From Betaproteobacteria bacterium (lineage in GTDB: Bacteria; Pseudomonadota; Gammaproteobacteria; Burkholderiales; Methylophilaceae): a stretch of DNA of 33,748 bases. The position numbers and the translations under genes are program-made. The notes beneath the pieces were generated by a model. That model was not told the DNA's origin. It saw nothing but the letters and a program-made list of their open reading frames with translations, and searched no databases. Positions 16,414 to 23,501 of this stretch are shown here, piece by piece. The stretch lies in contig JAHZMC010000039.1 of the NCBI GenBank assembly GCA_022599515.1, positions 1 to 33,748 on the forward strand, given 5' to 3'. Within the stretch, counting starts at the first letter, position 1. Every line of letters starts with the position of its first letter.

Positions 16414-17670
16414 TTAGAAGCTATACATGGCTGTTAGCCAGAATTTTTCAATGTCACGCTTGCGTGCGCCTGCATATTGGGTGCCTTCTTGGAAATTGGC
16501 ATATTCAATAGAGCCAGAAACTTGTTTGTTAAACTTGTAATAAGCGCCTAAATCAAACTCTGTGCCTAGGCTATCTCCAGTGCCGCCGCCAACTTTGTTG
16601 AAATCACGGTCGGAATCAATAATATGGTATTCAGATTTAATCACTGCACCCAATAGCTCGCCTTGCATAATCAGCATCGTATCTTCAATGCCTTGATTTG
16701 GCGTGGTTAAGAATACATCGGCCCAGCCTTGAAACAAGTGATTAGTACCTAGCGGTGTTTGGAAGGCTCTACCATTGCTGTTGCCAGAGAGCTTCTCTTG
16801 ATCAATACGTAACGACCATTTGCCATAGCCTAGCCCAGCGCCTACCCGATAATAATGGTTATCGATTGAGCTACTGCCATTGTCATAGTTATCTTGTTTG
16901 GCATATTCTGCGGTATACAATACTTTCCAAACATCATTTAGTTTCTCTTTACCATCTAAGCGCGCACCAAAAGTTTTTGTTGAGAGTGCTTTACGCGCCG
17001 TATCATTAAAATCAACAAAATAACCATAGCCACTCACGCTAGTTGTTGGCGTAATTTTGTAATTTGCATTGATAATGTCAACATCGGTATTCCAAACTTT
17101 AGTTGTAATATCCTTCACTTGTTCAAAATGCGCCGCTGAAATCGTTGTTTTAGGTAAGCTAGTATTGATGTAAGAAAGACCATTCATCACTTGCCAGTTT
17201 TGACGGAAACGCACATCACCGATAAAGCGCCAGTTATCTAAAACAAAGCTTTGGCGACCCAAACGGACTTGGTGCTCTTTATTTTTAAACTGAACATATA
17301 ACTGATGGAAGTCATAATCTTCTGGATCAGCAATCACAGGATAAGCTCTTCTGCTGGTAATTGGATCTGTTTTTTTGATGTCGTTATAGTCATCATTCAA
17401 TGGGCTTAAACCGTACACTTGCGCATTAACACTAAATCCATTCAGTGGTTTAGTCTCGTAGCCAACTAAGCTGCGTAACGTGAAGGCTTGTGCTGTTTTA
17501 GATTGTCCTGCTTGGTCTACATGTTCAAAACGTAATTTAAAATTCCCTGAAAATTGACCACCTGTAATCGCATCGCCCAGTGAGGTAGCTTCTACTACAT
17601 CGTCAGCCATCGCCATGGCTGGCATAGTCGAAAGCAAAGCGATTATCATTAATTTTTTATTTAATTTCAT
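16414..17670 (-). CDS. Outer-membrane porin (alginate-export/OprD-like beta barrel), probably for nitrate
   Basis: 418 aa. A signal peptide (MKLNKKLMIIALLSTMPAMAMA) precedes a beta-barrel-like protein of alternating polar and aromatic strands ending in WLTAMYSF. A terminal Phe is the usual outer-membrane assembly signal. The N-terminal portion (GNFKLRFEHVDQ, AFTLRSLVGYETKPLNGF) resembles the alginate-export porin family. It is placed 51 bases after the nitrate-binding protein gene, with AGGAG about 9 bases before the ATG. A role in letting nitrate or nitrite through the outer membrane is inferred from context only. Confidence 0.82.
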   Translation of the reverse strand: MKLNKKLMIIALLSTMPAMAMADDVVEATSLGDAITGGQFSGNFKLRFEHVDQAGQSKTAQAFTLRSLVGYETKPLNGFSVNAQVYGLSPLNDDYNDIKKTDPITSRRAYPVIADPEDYDFHQLYVQFKNKEHQVRLGRQSFVLDNWRFIGDVRFRQNWQVMNGLSYINTSLPKTTISAAHFEQVKDITTKVWNTDVDIINANYKITPTTSVSGYGYFVDFNDTARKALSTKTFGARLDGKEKLNDVWKVLYTAEYAKQDNYDNGSSSIDNHYYRVGAGLGYGKWSLRIDQEKLSGNSNGRAFQTPLGTNHLFQGWADVFLTTPNQGIEDTMLIMQGELLGAVIKSEYHIIDSDRDFNKVGGGTGDSLGTEFDLGAYYKFNKQVSGSIEYANFQEGTQYAGARKRDIEKFWLTAMYSF

Positions 17671-17721
17671 GTTGTATTTCTCCTGTTTGTTTTAAGTTAA
17701 ATGTTCTACTTTCAATGCGTG

Positions 17722-19164
17722 TTATGTCGTTTTTTTCGCCAAATCTGCCAGTGCTATCTGCCTATTGTGTATAGGGAAATTGGATAGATATTGCACTGGC
17801 TCATGTGGATTAAATTGAATGCCATCAAAGAACTGGTCTGGCCCCATATCAATCGGTTTAGTCGCTTCTTTTAACGTCCATGCATTTGCATGAATGCCTT
17901 CAGACTTAAAGTTTGTTGTTGGTGCCGCAATATCGAGTTCTGCCGCCGCTTCACGGTAAACATCAGCCAAATAAACGGAAGCCGCTACTTTTTTAAAGTC
18001 TATGGCTTGATCAATTTGCCCCCAACGCACCATCTGGGTAAGTGTCCAAACAGCATGGGAGTGCCATGGATAATTGGCGGCATAGCGATGAAATACATTA
18101 AAGTCAGGCATGCTGACAGCTGCCTCTTGTTTGCTATAAGTCCAAGTGCCCGTCATGGATTGCTCAATAACAGATTCAGGTACGCCGATGTATTTTTGAG
18201 CAGCGATAATGCGCACAATCTCTTGGCGATTACTTGGATTATCCATCCATTGCGAAGCTTCAATTAGCGCTTTAATCACGGCTTTGTGCGTACTTGGATT
18301 TTGCTCTGCCCATTCTCTGGTTACACCGAATACTTTTTCTGGGCTGTTATTCCAAATTTCGTAACTGGTAATAATGGACTTCCCTATTCCTAACGCTACC
18401 GCCTGTTGGTTCCAAGGCTCACCAACACAGTAGCCATCAATATGTTTAGCGTTGAGGTTAGTCACCATTTTTGAAGGAGGAATAACGATTAAACGGACAT
18501 CATGATCAGGGTCAATGCCTGCAGAAGCCATCCAATAGCGAATTTCATAATTGTGTGACGAGACTGGATAAACCATAGCAAACGCCATTGGCTCTTTGCC
18601 TGCTGCTTTATCTGCATCAATGACTTTTTTAAGTGCTACAGCCGTTATTGGGCGTGTTTTCATTGATTCAGGGTCAGCCGCAAGCATGCGCTCGTAAAGC
18701 GCATTTGAAACAGTAATGCCATTGCCATTTAAATCCATCGAGAAAGCCGTTACCGTATCTTTTTGTGCTGAACCAACGCCAAGCGTGGTAGAGAGCGGCA
18801 TACCAGCCAACATGTGCGCACCATCTAACAAACCAGACGACACCTTATCTCTTATATTGGCCCAAGAAGCTTCCTTAGAAATAGCCACCTCTAAACCATG
18901 TTTTTCGAAAAAACCTTTTTCTTTGGCAATCACAATCGGCGCACAGTCTGTCAGTGGAATAATCCCGAGGGTGAGTTTATTTTTTTCTAGGCCATTAGTT
19001 TTTAAGTCATTACTGTCTTTTGCCCAAGCGGCATTGCGAGCGCTTGCAGATACGCCAGAGATAATTGCAGCAGCAGACATCGCCGTGGCTTTGAAGAATC
19101 CTCTTCGGCTAGATGAAGCTTCTACCTGGTTGTCTTCACTGTCGTTGCTATCATTAATTGCCAT
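17722..19164 (-). CDS. Nitrate/bicarbonate-type binding protein with Tat signal (NrtA/NasS-like)
   Basis: 480 aa. The N-terminus has a textbook twin-arginine signal, SSSRRGFFK at about residues 17-25, followed by a hydrophobic stretch, so the mature protein should be exported folded. The body is the NrtA/CmpA/NasS type (KLTLGIIPLTDCAPIVIAKE, VISKEASWANIRDK-like region, GYCVGEPWNQQAVALGIG). NrtA feeds an ABC nitrate importer; NasS-type relatives are cytoplasmic and hold NasT inactive. This one follows nasT, but its signal peptide suggests the periplasm, and no permease or ATPase genes follow. I take the ATG at 19164 (AAGGA 7 bases upstream) over the one at 19170, whose spacing is too short. 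Its mRNA leader carries the ANTAR-type attenuator. Confidence 0.85.
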   Translation of the reverse strand: MAINDSNDSEDNQVEASSSRRGFFKATAMSAAAIISGVSASARNAAWAKDSNDLKTNGLEKNKLTLGIIPLTDCAPIVIAKEKGFFEKHGLEVAISKEASWANIRDKVSSGLLDGAHMLAGMPLSTTLGVGSAQKDTVTAFSMDLNGNGITVSNALYERMLAADPESMKTRPITAVALKKVIDADKAAGKEPMAFAMVYPVSSHNYEIRYWMASAGIDPDHDVRLIVIPPSKMVTNLNAKHIDGYCVGEPWNQQAVALGIGKSIITSYEIWNNSPEKVFGVTREWAEQNPSTHKAVIKALIEASQWMDNPSNRQEIVRIIAAQKYIGVPESVIEQSMTGTWTYSKQEAAVSMPDFNVFHRYAANYPWHSHAVWTLTQMVRWGQIDQAIDFKKVAASVYLADVYREAAAELDIAAPTTNFKSEGIHANAWTLKEATKPIDMGPDQFFDGIQFNPHEPVQYLSNFPIHNRQIALADLAKKTT

Positions 19165-19184
19165 TTTCATTTCCTTATCACGCT

Positions 19185-19239
19185 AAAAATAAAAAAGCGT
19201 CCTTGTTTAACGTTATTCGTTAACGTAAAACAAGGACGC
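19185..19239 (-). terminator. Intrinsic terminator in the leader of the nitrate-binding protein gene
   Basis: On the minus strand, two 19-base arms (19221-19239 and 19197-19215) pair at 18 of 19 positions around the 5-base loop ACGAA. TTTTTTATTTTT follows (19185-19196). It lies between nasT and the next gene, 15-20 bases before that gene's ribosome site, so transcription must read through it for expression. Its 5' arm begins GCGTCC, which is also the 3' side of hairpin P2. Confidence 0.9.
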
Positions 19240-19305
19240 CTGTGTCCGCATAACCAATTACCTATTGCTGGTTATTGAAGCGCTTGCCAACATTAGCAAG
19301 TGCTT
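19234..19305 (-). promoter_or_regulatory. ANTAR-type two-hairpin antitermination leader (target of NasT)
   Basis: P1 (19278-19305) has arms AAGCACTTGC and GCAAGCGCTT. The T-G pair closing it leaves the hexaloop AATGTT, with A at position 1 and G at 4. P2 (19234-19247) is GGAC-ACAGGC-GTCC, hexaloop ACAGGC, again A1 and G4. P2 shares GCGTCC with the terminator's 5' arm, so the two are mutually exclusive. A1/G4 hexaloop pairs with an overlapping terminator are the known binding motif of ANTAR proteins such as NasR and NasT. The P1-P2 linker is about 30 bases, longer than usual, and could itself fold (ATAACCA/TGGTTAT). Confidence 0.8.
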
Positions 19306-19357
19306 TTAAAAATTCTGTAAATCAACCCCACCTTTGGAGCTTGTTAGATAACGATAA

Positions 19358-19933
19358 CTAAATCGTTAACATTTTTGCTGCATCGATTAGCTGCGTTGAT
19401 AAGTCAGCTAACTTCATATTTCTTTTCATCGCCATGCTACGTAGCATGCTATAAGCTTCATCTTCGTCGAGATTGCGTTGACGCATTAAAATGCCTTTTG
19501 CACGCTCGACAACTTTTCGCTCATCCAGCTTCTCATTAGCTTGTTTTAGCTCATGTCTCAGCTGTTTTGTTTCTTCAAATCTTGCAATTGCTGCTTCTAT
19601 CACTGGGGTCAACCTTTCGCTCGAAATAGTTCCTACTACATACGCACTCACCCCCGCTTTAGTGGCCGCTTTAACGACTTCTTTATCACCATCTTGTGAA
19701 AACATCACAACTGGTTTTGTATTATGTTGCGTAATCATACAAACGTTATCCAACACATCTCGGCTAGGCGACTCAGTATCAATAATCACAATATCGGGTT
19801 CTAGCTCACAGCATTTCGTTTGTAAATGCACATCATCCTCAAGGTGTGCAATCACATCAAAACCATTCTCAATTAAAGATTGTTTTAATGTTTTGCTCCT
19901 TTTTAAATCATTATCGACAATCATGACACGCAT
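19358..19933 (-). CDS. nasT: NasT, nitrate-responsive ANTAR antitermination regulator
   Basis: 191 aa. The N-terminal receiver-like domain (MRVMIVDNDL, IVIIDTESPSRD with D52, KPVVMFSQDG) is followed by a coiled linker (LRHELKQANEKLDERK) and the ANTAR RNA-binding domain (VVERAKGILMRQRNLDEDEA, YSMLRSMAMKRNMKLADLST). NasT relieves termination in nitrate-gene leaders; a candidate leader lies just downstream. The start is ATG at 19933. The alternative TTG at 19975 overlaps the sigma-54 -12 box and would lie upstream of the predicted transcription start, so it can be excluded if the promoter is right. Its usual regulator NasS would be the neighbouring binding protein, but that protein appears to be exported. 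Confidence 0.93.
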   Translation of the reverse strand: MRVMIVDNDLKRSKTLKQSLIENGFDVIAHLEDDVHLQTKCCELEPDIVIIDTESPSRDVLDNVCMITQHNTKPVVMFSQDGDKEVVKAATKAGVSAYVVGTISSERLTPVIEAAIARFEETKQLRHELKQANEKLDERKVVERAKGILMRQRNLDEDEAYSMLRSMAMKRNMKLADLSTQLIDAAKMLTI

Positions 19934-19970
19934 AATATTACGCTTCTCTATTACTATTGGGTTTTTGTTA

Positions 19971-19986
19971 AGCAAAGGTTATGCCA
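19971..19986 (-). promoter_or_regulatory. Sigma-54 promoter of nasT
   Basis: On the minus strand TGGCATAACCTTTGCT has -24 GG and -12 GC at correct spacing and differs from the consensus only at weakly conserved positions. The predicted start (about 19960) gives a 27-base leader to the nasT ATG. It is nearly identical to the nirB element. Confidence 0.82.
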
Positions 19987-20075
19987 GAACTAAATTTTTT
20001 ATTTTAACTCTATGAAGGGTATGTAGTTTTTATAGATTACATATGCAATATAATAACCGTAATGCAAGCTACTCG

Positions 20076-20092
20076 CGCACACTATCGGTGCA
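20076..20092 (-). promoter_or_regulatory. NtrC-type enhancer site upstream of nasT
   Basis: CGCACACTATCGGTGCA contains GCAC-N7-GTGC, the NtrC core, centred about 124 bp upstream of the predicted nasT start. It overlaps a 14-bp palindrome GGTGCATATGCACC (20087-20100). It lies just beyond the stop of the small gene at 20126. Confidence 0.6.
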
Positions 20093-20125
20093 TATGCACC
20101 ATGTTTTAAGCGTGTGTTAGCAGAA

Positions 20126-20275
20126 CTAATGTTCCATTAATTCAATTTCTTGGACGTGATAATAATGGTCGGTATGCCAAAAAGTCAGGTCTTCGGTACT
20201 ATGTAAGGCATAGTCTAAATTACTATATTCTGCAACCGGATTGTTTTGTTCATCTAATACTTGGTAGATTTGCAT
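20126..20275 (-). CDS. Small conserved-looking protein, IYQVLDEQN family member 2 (49 aa)
   Basis: 49 residues starting MQIYQVLDEQNNPVAEYS, with DHYYHVQEIELMEH at the C-terminus. AAGGGG lies 6 bases before the ATG at 20275. The longer frame to 20359 adds residues with no matching start signal. It shares the first eleven residues almost completely, and the DHYxxVxE motif, with the protein at 5312-5464. It lies directly upstream of the nasT control region on the same strand, but a sigma-54 promoter separates them. Function unknown. Confidence 0.7.
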   Translation of the reverse strand: MQIYQVLDEQNNPVAEYSNLDYALHSTEDLTFWHTDHYYHVQEIELMEH

Positions 20276-20473
20276 CGATTGCCCCTTAATGCTGTAGATG
20301 CAATAAGAATGGCATACTAATTGGCTTTTCAATTTTGTAAAAAGAAACAAACTAATCATTCAATTCACTATGATAGACTGTTTTAATACTATTAACCGTT
20401 GGTTTCAGTCAATAGCTGTTAACTCTTGGAATCAATATGCAGGTGGGAAAAGCGCTTAGGTAAGACAGTTAAC

Positions 20474-21409
20474 ATGAGCATGACACAAATACCCCCTCAA
20501 TCTGATGAAATTTGGCAATTGCCCGTTCGTAGCGATCGCGTTTTTACACTAAGATTTAATCGCAACATTGCTTTAACCTTGTTGCTATCGATTCTGTTAC
20601 ATCTTTCGTTGTTGTGGGTGTACGCCCCTAAACTGTTTGATAATGGCACACCAGTAGAAGATGCGCCGCCACTAGAAATTACATTAGGTCCACCGCAAAA
20701 AGAGCAAGTAGCGCCAAGTGAGGCTGTGCCACCTTCGCCAGCAATTGTGCCGCAGCCACAAGCAAAACCCACTCCCAAGCCGCCACCAAAACCGCGTCCA
20801 CCTAAGCAAACGCAACCGAAAGCGCCGCCGGTTGAAGTGGTCGACCAGTCTGAATTTTTTGTGCCAAAAGACAAGAAACTCAATAAAACGATTCCGCAAC
20901 CTGAGCAACCAGAAACGTCGGTTACGCCTTTGCAAGGTGAAGATATGCAAGCTTATATTAAAAGACAGCAGGAAGCTAAATTAGCCAAACAAGGGCTTTC
21001 AAAACAAGATGTTGAAGCCGTGATTGCCAGTAATAACCCACAAAGCGAGGGCGATAAGCGGGATGCTAGAGTTAAAGAAAACCTTAACCTAAATGGTACA
21101 AATGGCATTTTTGAAATTCGCTATTTAGGCGTTCGCACCGCGCAGTTTAGTTTTAAGGGATGGAAAAGCAATATCAATACTGCCCGTTTGGAAGTGTTCG
21201 ATGTCACTGCGCAAGATGGTATGGATATTAAGCGCGCAGTGATTCAAAAAATGATAGCAATTATTCGTCGTGATTATCAAGGCGACTTTAAGTGGGACTC
21301 TCGCCGCTTAGGTAGTGTGATTACACTTTCCGCACGGTCAGAAGATACTGAAGCATTGGAAAGCTTTATGATGCAAGAGTTTTTCGGTGCAGGGACTCGC
21401 GTACGTTAA
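20474..21409 (+). CDS. TonB-like energy-transducing or envelope protein
   Basis: 311 aa from the ATG at 20474. A short cytosolic lead is followed by one transmembrane segment (NIALTLLLSILLHLSLLWVY), then a long Pro/Lys-rich linker (about residues 60-125: PQPQAKPTPKPPPKPRPPKQ). A folded C-terminal domain of about 110 residues follows (GIFEIRYLGVRTAQFSFKGW ... GTRVR). The plan is that of TonB/TolA, but the C-terminal domain lacks the classic TonB YP motif and no exbB/exbD lie nearby. A TonB-like or periplasm-spanning scaffold role is inferred. The TTG at 20426 is an alternative start with no better Shine-Dalgarno sequence. Confidence 0.65.
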   Translation: MSMTQIPPQSDEIWQLPVRSDRVFTLRFNRNIALTLLLSILLHLSLLWVYAPKLFDNGTPVEDAPPLEITLGPPQKEQVAPSEAVPPSPAIVPQPQAKPTPKPPPKPRPPKQTQPKAPPVEVVDQSEFFVPKDKKLNKTIPQPEQPETSVTPLQGEDMQAYIKRQQEAKLAKQGLSKQDVEAVIASNNPQSEGDKRDARVKENLNLNGTNGIFEIRYLGVRTAQFSFKGWKSNINTARLEVFDVTAQDGMDIKRAVIQKMIAIIRRDYQGDFKWDSRRLGSVITLSARSEDTEALESFMMQEFFGAGTRVR

Positions 21410-21449
21410 TTACTAACGAGTCCTGAGGATGGTTTATTTTGGGTCTAAT

Positions 21450-21953
21450 TTATTTTGGACCTAAAAAATCACGTTTACCAAGCTCAACACCAAGATGACG
21501 CAAAATGTTATAGGTGGTCGTGACATGAAAATAAACGTTAGGTTGCACCCAGCGTAATAAATAATCCAACCCAACGAACTCGCGTTTAGAATCGCGTACC
21601 ATCAATTCGATATGGCGCGTTTCTGCGCCTTCTAATTGCTGTGGCTGAATGCTCTCTAAAAATGCAATCGTTTTGAGTAAGCGCTGTTCTAACTGTTCAA
21701 ATGTCGTTTCATTATCGTCATATTGAGGCACAGCCATGTTTGCTAAACGTGCGCCCGCACCTTTGCTCATATCCGTAGCAATTTGGACTTGCCTGATGAG
21801 CGGATACATATCGGGTGCTAACCTTGCATTCAGCAACACGGCATGTTCAATCTTGCGCGCATCAGCAGAGCGTCTGCCTGTTTTAAGAATATGCAAACAA
21901 TTATTTAATGCAAGAATGAGTGGTGGAATGCTGATGTCATACATATTAGCCAT
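21450..21953 (-). CDS. DUF1993 family protein
   Basis: 167 aa matching DUF1993, a DinB/YfiT-like helical family. Marks are MYDISIPPLILALNNCLHIL, then NARLAPDMYPLIRQVQIATD and GAGARLA, and near the end YFHVTTTYNILRHLGVELGK. The family's biochemistry is unknown. The start MANMYD is in keeping with homologues, which open a few residues before the YDxxxP motif. A cupin gene lies 24 bases upstream in the same orientation, so the two are probably co-transcribed. Confidence 0.85.
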   Translation of the reverse strand: MANMYDISIPPLILALNNCLHILKTGRRSADARKIEHAVLLNARLAPDMYPLIRQVQIATDMSKGAGARLANMAVPQYDDNETTFEQLEQRLLKTIAFLESIQPQQLEGAETRHIELMVRDSKREFVGLDYLLRWVQPNVYFHVTTTYNILRHLGVELGKRDFLGPK

Positions 21954-21977
21954 TTGATTTTCCCAACTTGATTTAGT

Positions 21978-22322
21978 TTATTTTTTACAGAACTTTGCCT
22001 TGATGCGTAAAAACGTCTGGGTGAATACATTGCCATCTAATTTGTAATGTTTATGCAATGGTTTTTTCACTTCCCATTTTGCCGATAATCCAGCTGGAAA
22101 AGTAACCAAGTCACCAGCGCCAAAATTAACTGGCGTTCCACTATTACCTAGGCTATCAAGCGGAGTAATCACACACTCACCAGCAATAATATAAGCGACT
22201 TCCTGCTCTGGAAAATGCCAGTCAAATAGTGAGACTTCTTTTTCCCATGTTGGCCATTTTTTAACGTTTAATTGATCTAACTCGGTTTGAGCGGGCTTGC
22301 TATTGACGATGATTTGAGACAT
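21978..22322 (-). CDS. Small cupin-domain protein
   Basis: 114 aa with a single cupin barrel of the DUF861/EutQ-like kind: KWPTWEKEVSLFDWHFPEQE, AYIIAGECVITPLD, FGAGDLVTFPAGLSAKWEV, HKHYKL. Members of this group bind a small ligand or a metal. Here the usual metal-binding His residues of the first cupin motif are largely missing, so catalytic activity is doubtful. It lies immediately upstream of the DUF1993 gene. The substrate is unknown. Confidence 0.78.
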   Translation of the reverse strand: MSQIIVNSKPAQTELDQLNVKKWPTWEKEVSLFDWHFPEQEVAYIIAGECVITPLDSLGNSGTPVNFGAGDLVTFPAGLSAKWEVKKPLHKHYKLDGNVFTQTFLRIKAKFCKK

Positions 22323-22516
22323 ATTTTTCCAATGAGTGTTGCTGTTTTAAAGATTGTTATTCTATCGTATTTAATTACTTAGCTGTCATTCTAACAAGCT
22401 GTTCATGCAGGTCTCTTTGAAAGAGATGCTTCATTTATTACATGCGATATTTAAATTAGTTTTAAAAAATTGTAAGTTGTTGCGATACAGGTGTAGCAAA
22501 GGTTAAACTTTGGCAA

Positions 22517-23261
22517 ATGATAGAAAATCAACAGACTACTTCCTACAAGCAACGGCTAGAAACGCATATTAATCACTACTTACGGCTGGTCACTGATTAC
22601 CCTTCCGTTAGGTATCATGAGTTCAATTCATTAGTGAGGTATGCAGATTTAGCAAATCCAAAACAAATAATTGAGGTGCCGGCAGAGGGGCAAATATTGG
22701 AGAGATTTTACCCTGACGCTATGATTACTCGCGCTGATTTAGTGCCAGTAAAAGGGACTAAAGAAGCTGCTTATACACTCACTGATTGGTCTAAGTAATA
22801 TAAAGTCAAGCTATTATGACGCTGTCTTAGCATTGGCGCCACTACACCATGCAACCGCTAACCAGAAAAAGCACTATATCGAAGGTGCTTATACTTGTTT
22901 AAAAAATGAGGGGTTCATCGCATTTGGTGAGGTAGAAAATGCGTCAAAACTCAGTGTTTTTTTAGACCAGTTCGTGAATGAACACACTTATACCAGCCAT
23001 CATGGTGAATATCCTGAGACAAGCTTTATGCAAGTAATGGAAGAGGCTCAGTTCAAAGAAGTGACGTCAAATAGACTAAACTGCAACTGGATTTTTGATA
23101 GCCAAACACAAATGCTTGACTACATGACTCAGTTATTTGAGCTTAAACCAATACAAGAAAAACTGTTTTTAAAAGCATTGTGAGACATATTAGGCTTTAA
23201 GCATGTAGGAGAGAAAATTCACCTTAACTGGGCGTTACTATTTTTTAGAGGCGTTAAGTAA
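22517..23261 (+). pseudogene. Frameshifted and nonsense-interrupted SAM-dependent methyltransferase-like gene
   Basis: Three pieces of one gene. Piece 1 (22517-22798) ends KEAAYTLTDWSK-stop. In the +1 frame translation continues LSNIKSSYYDAVLALAPLHH into piece 2 (to 23183), which ends KLFLKAL-TGA. Beyond that TGA, in the same frame, comes DILGFKHVGEKIHLNWALLF and then FRGVK-stop at 23259-23261. YDAVLALAPLHH and CLKNEGFIAFGEV follow the post-motif II layout of class I methyltransferases; motif I would be IIEVPAEGQILERF, which is divergent. So it carries one frameshift at about 22786-22797 and one in-frame stop. A sequencing error could explain the first but not easily both. The family assignment is moderate; the broken state is clear. 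Confidence 0.7.
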
Positions 23262-23266
23262 TCCAT

Positions 23267-23476
23267 TTAATCTTTCCACATGCTGCCTAACCAAAGCTCC
23301 TTAAAAATTAACGTTTTTAAAAAAGGCCATGGTTTATAAAAAACCAGGCCTCGTAGATAACCTATTTTAGATGGTTGATTAAAAGGTGAGTTTTTTACAA
23401 ACCTGAGGTTAAGCAACTGTATCAACACAATGAATACGATTTTGATTTTCAAAATTCTATCTTGCCGTGTTGCCAT
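23267..23476 (-). CDS. Small basic hypothetical protein (69 aa) after the MFS gene
   Basis: I do not recognise this protein. It has 69 residues beginning MATRQDRILKIKIVFIVLIQ, with one hydrophobic stretch near the N-terminus and an aromatic-rich basic remainder (GLVFYKPWPFLKTLIFKELW). The ATG at 23476 has AAAGG 5 bases upstream, better than the start at 23494. It begins 25 bases after the MFS stop on the same strand, so it may be co-transcribed. It may also be a chance frame. Confidence 0.4.
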   Translation of the reverse strand: MATRQDRILKIKIVFIVLIQLLNLRFVKNSPFNQPSKIGYLRGLVFYKPWPFLKTLIFKELWLGSMWKD

Positions 23477-23501
23477 ATAGACCTTTATTTGCAAATTAAG
23501 A

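Noticed and set aside
20497..20984. Gly-rich and Arg-rich ORFs opposite or within the TonB-like gene
   Set aside because: Their skewed composition mirrors the Pro/Lys-rich linker coded on the plus strand; they are shadow frames.
22480..22516. Sigma-54-like GG-N10-GC upstream of the broken methyltransferase gene
   Set aside because: Only the two dinucleotides fit; the flanking TGGCA and TTGC parts are absent.
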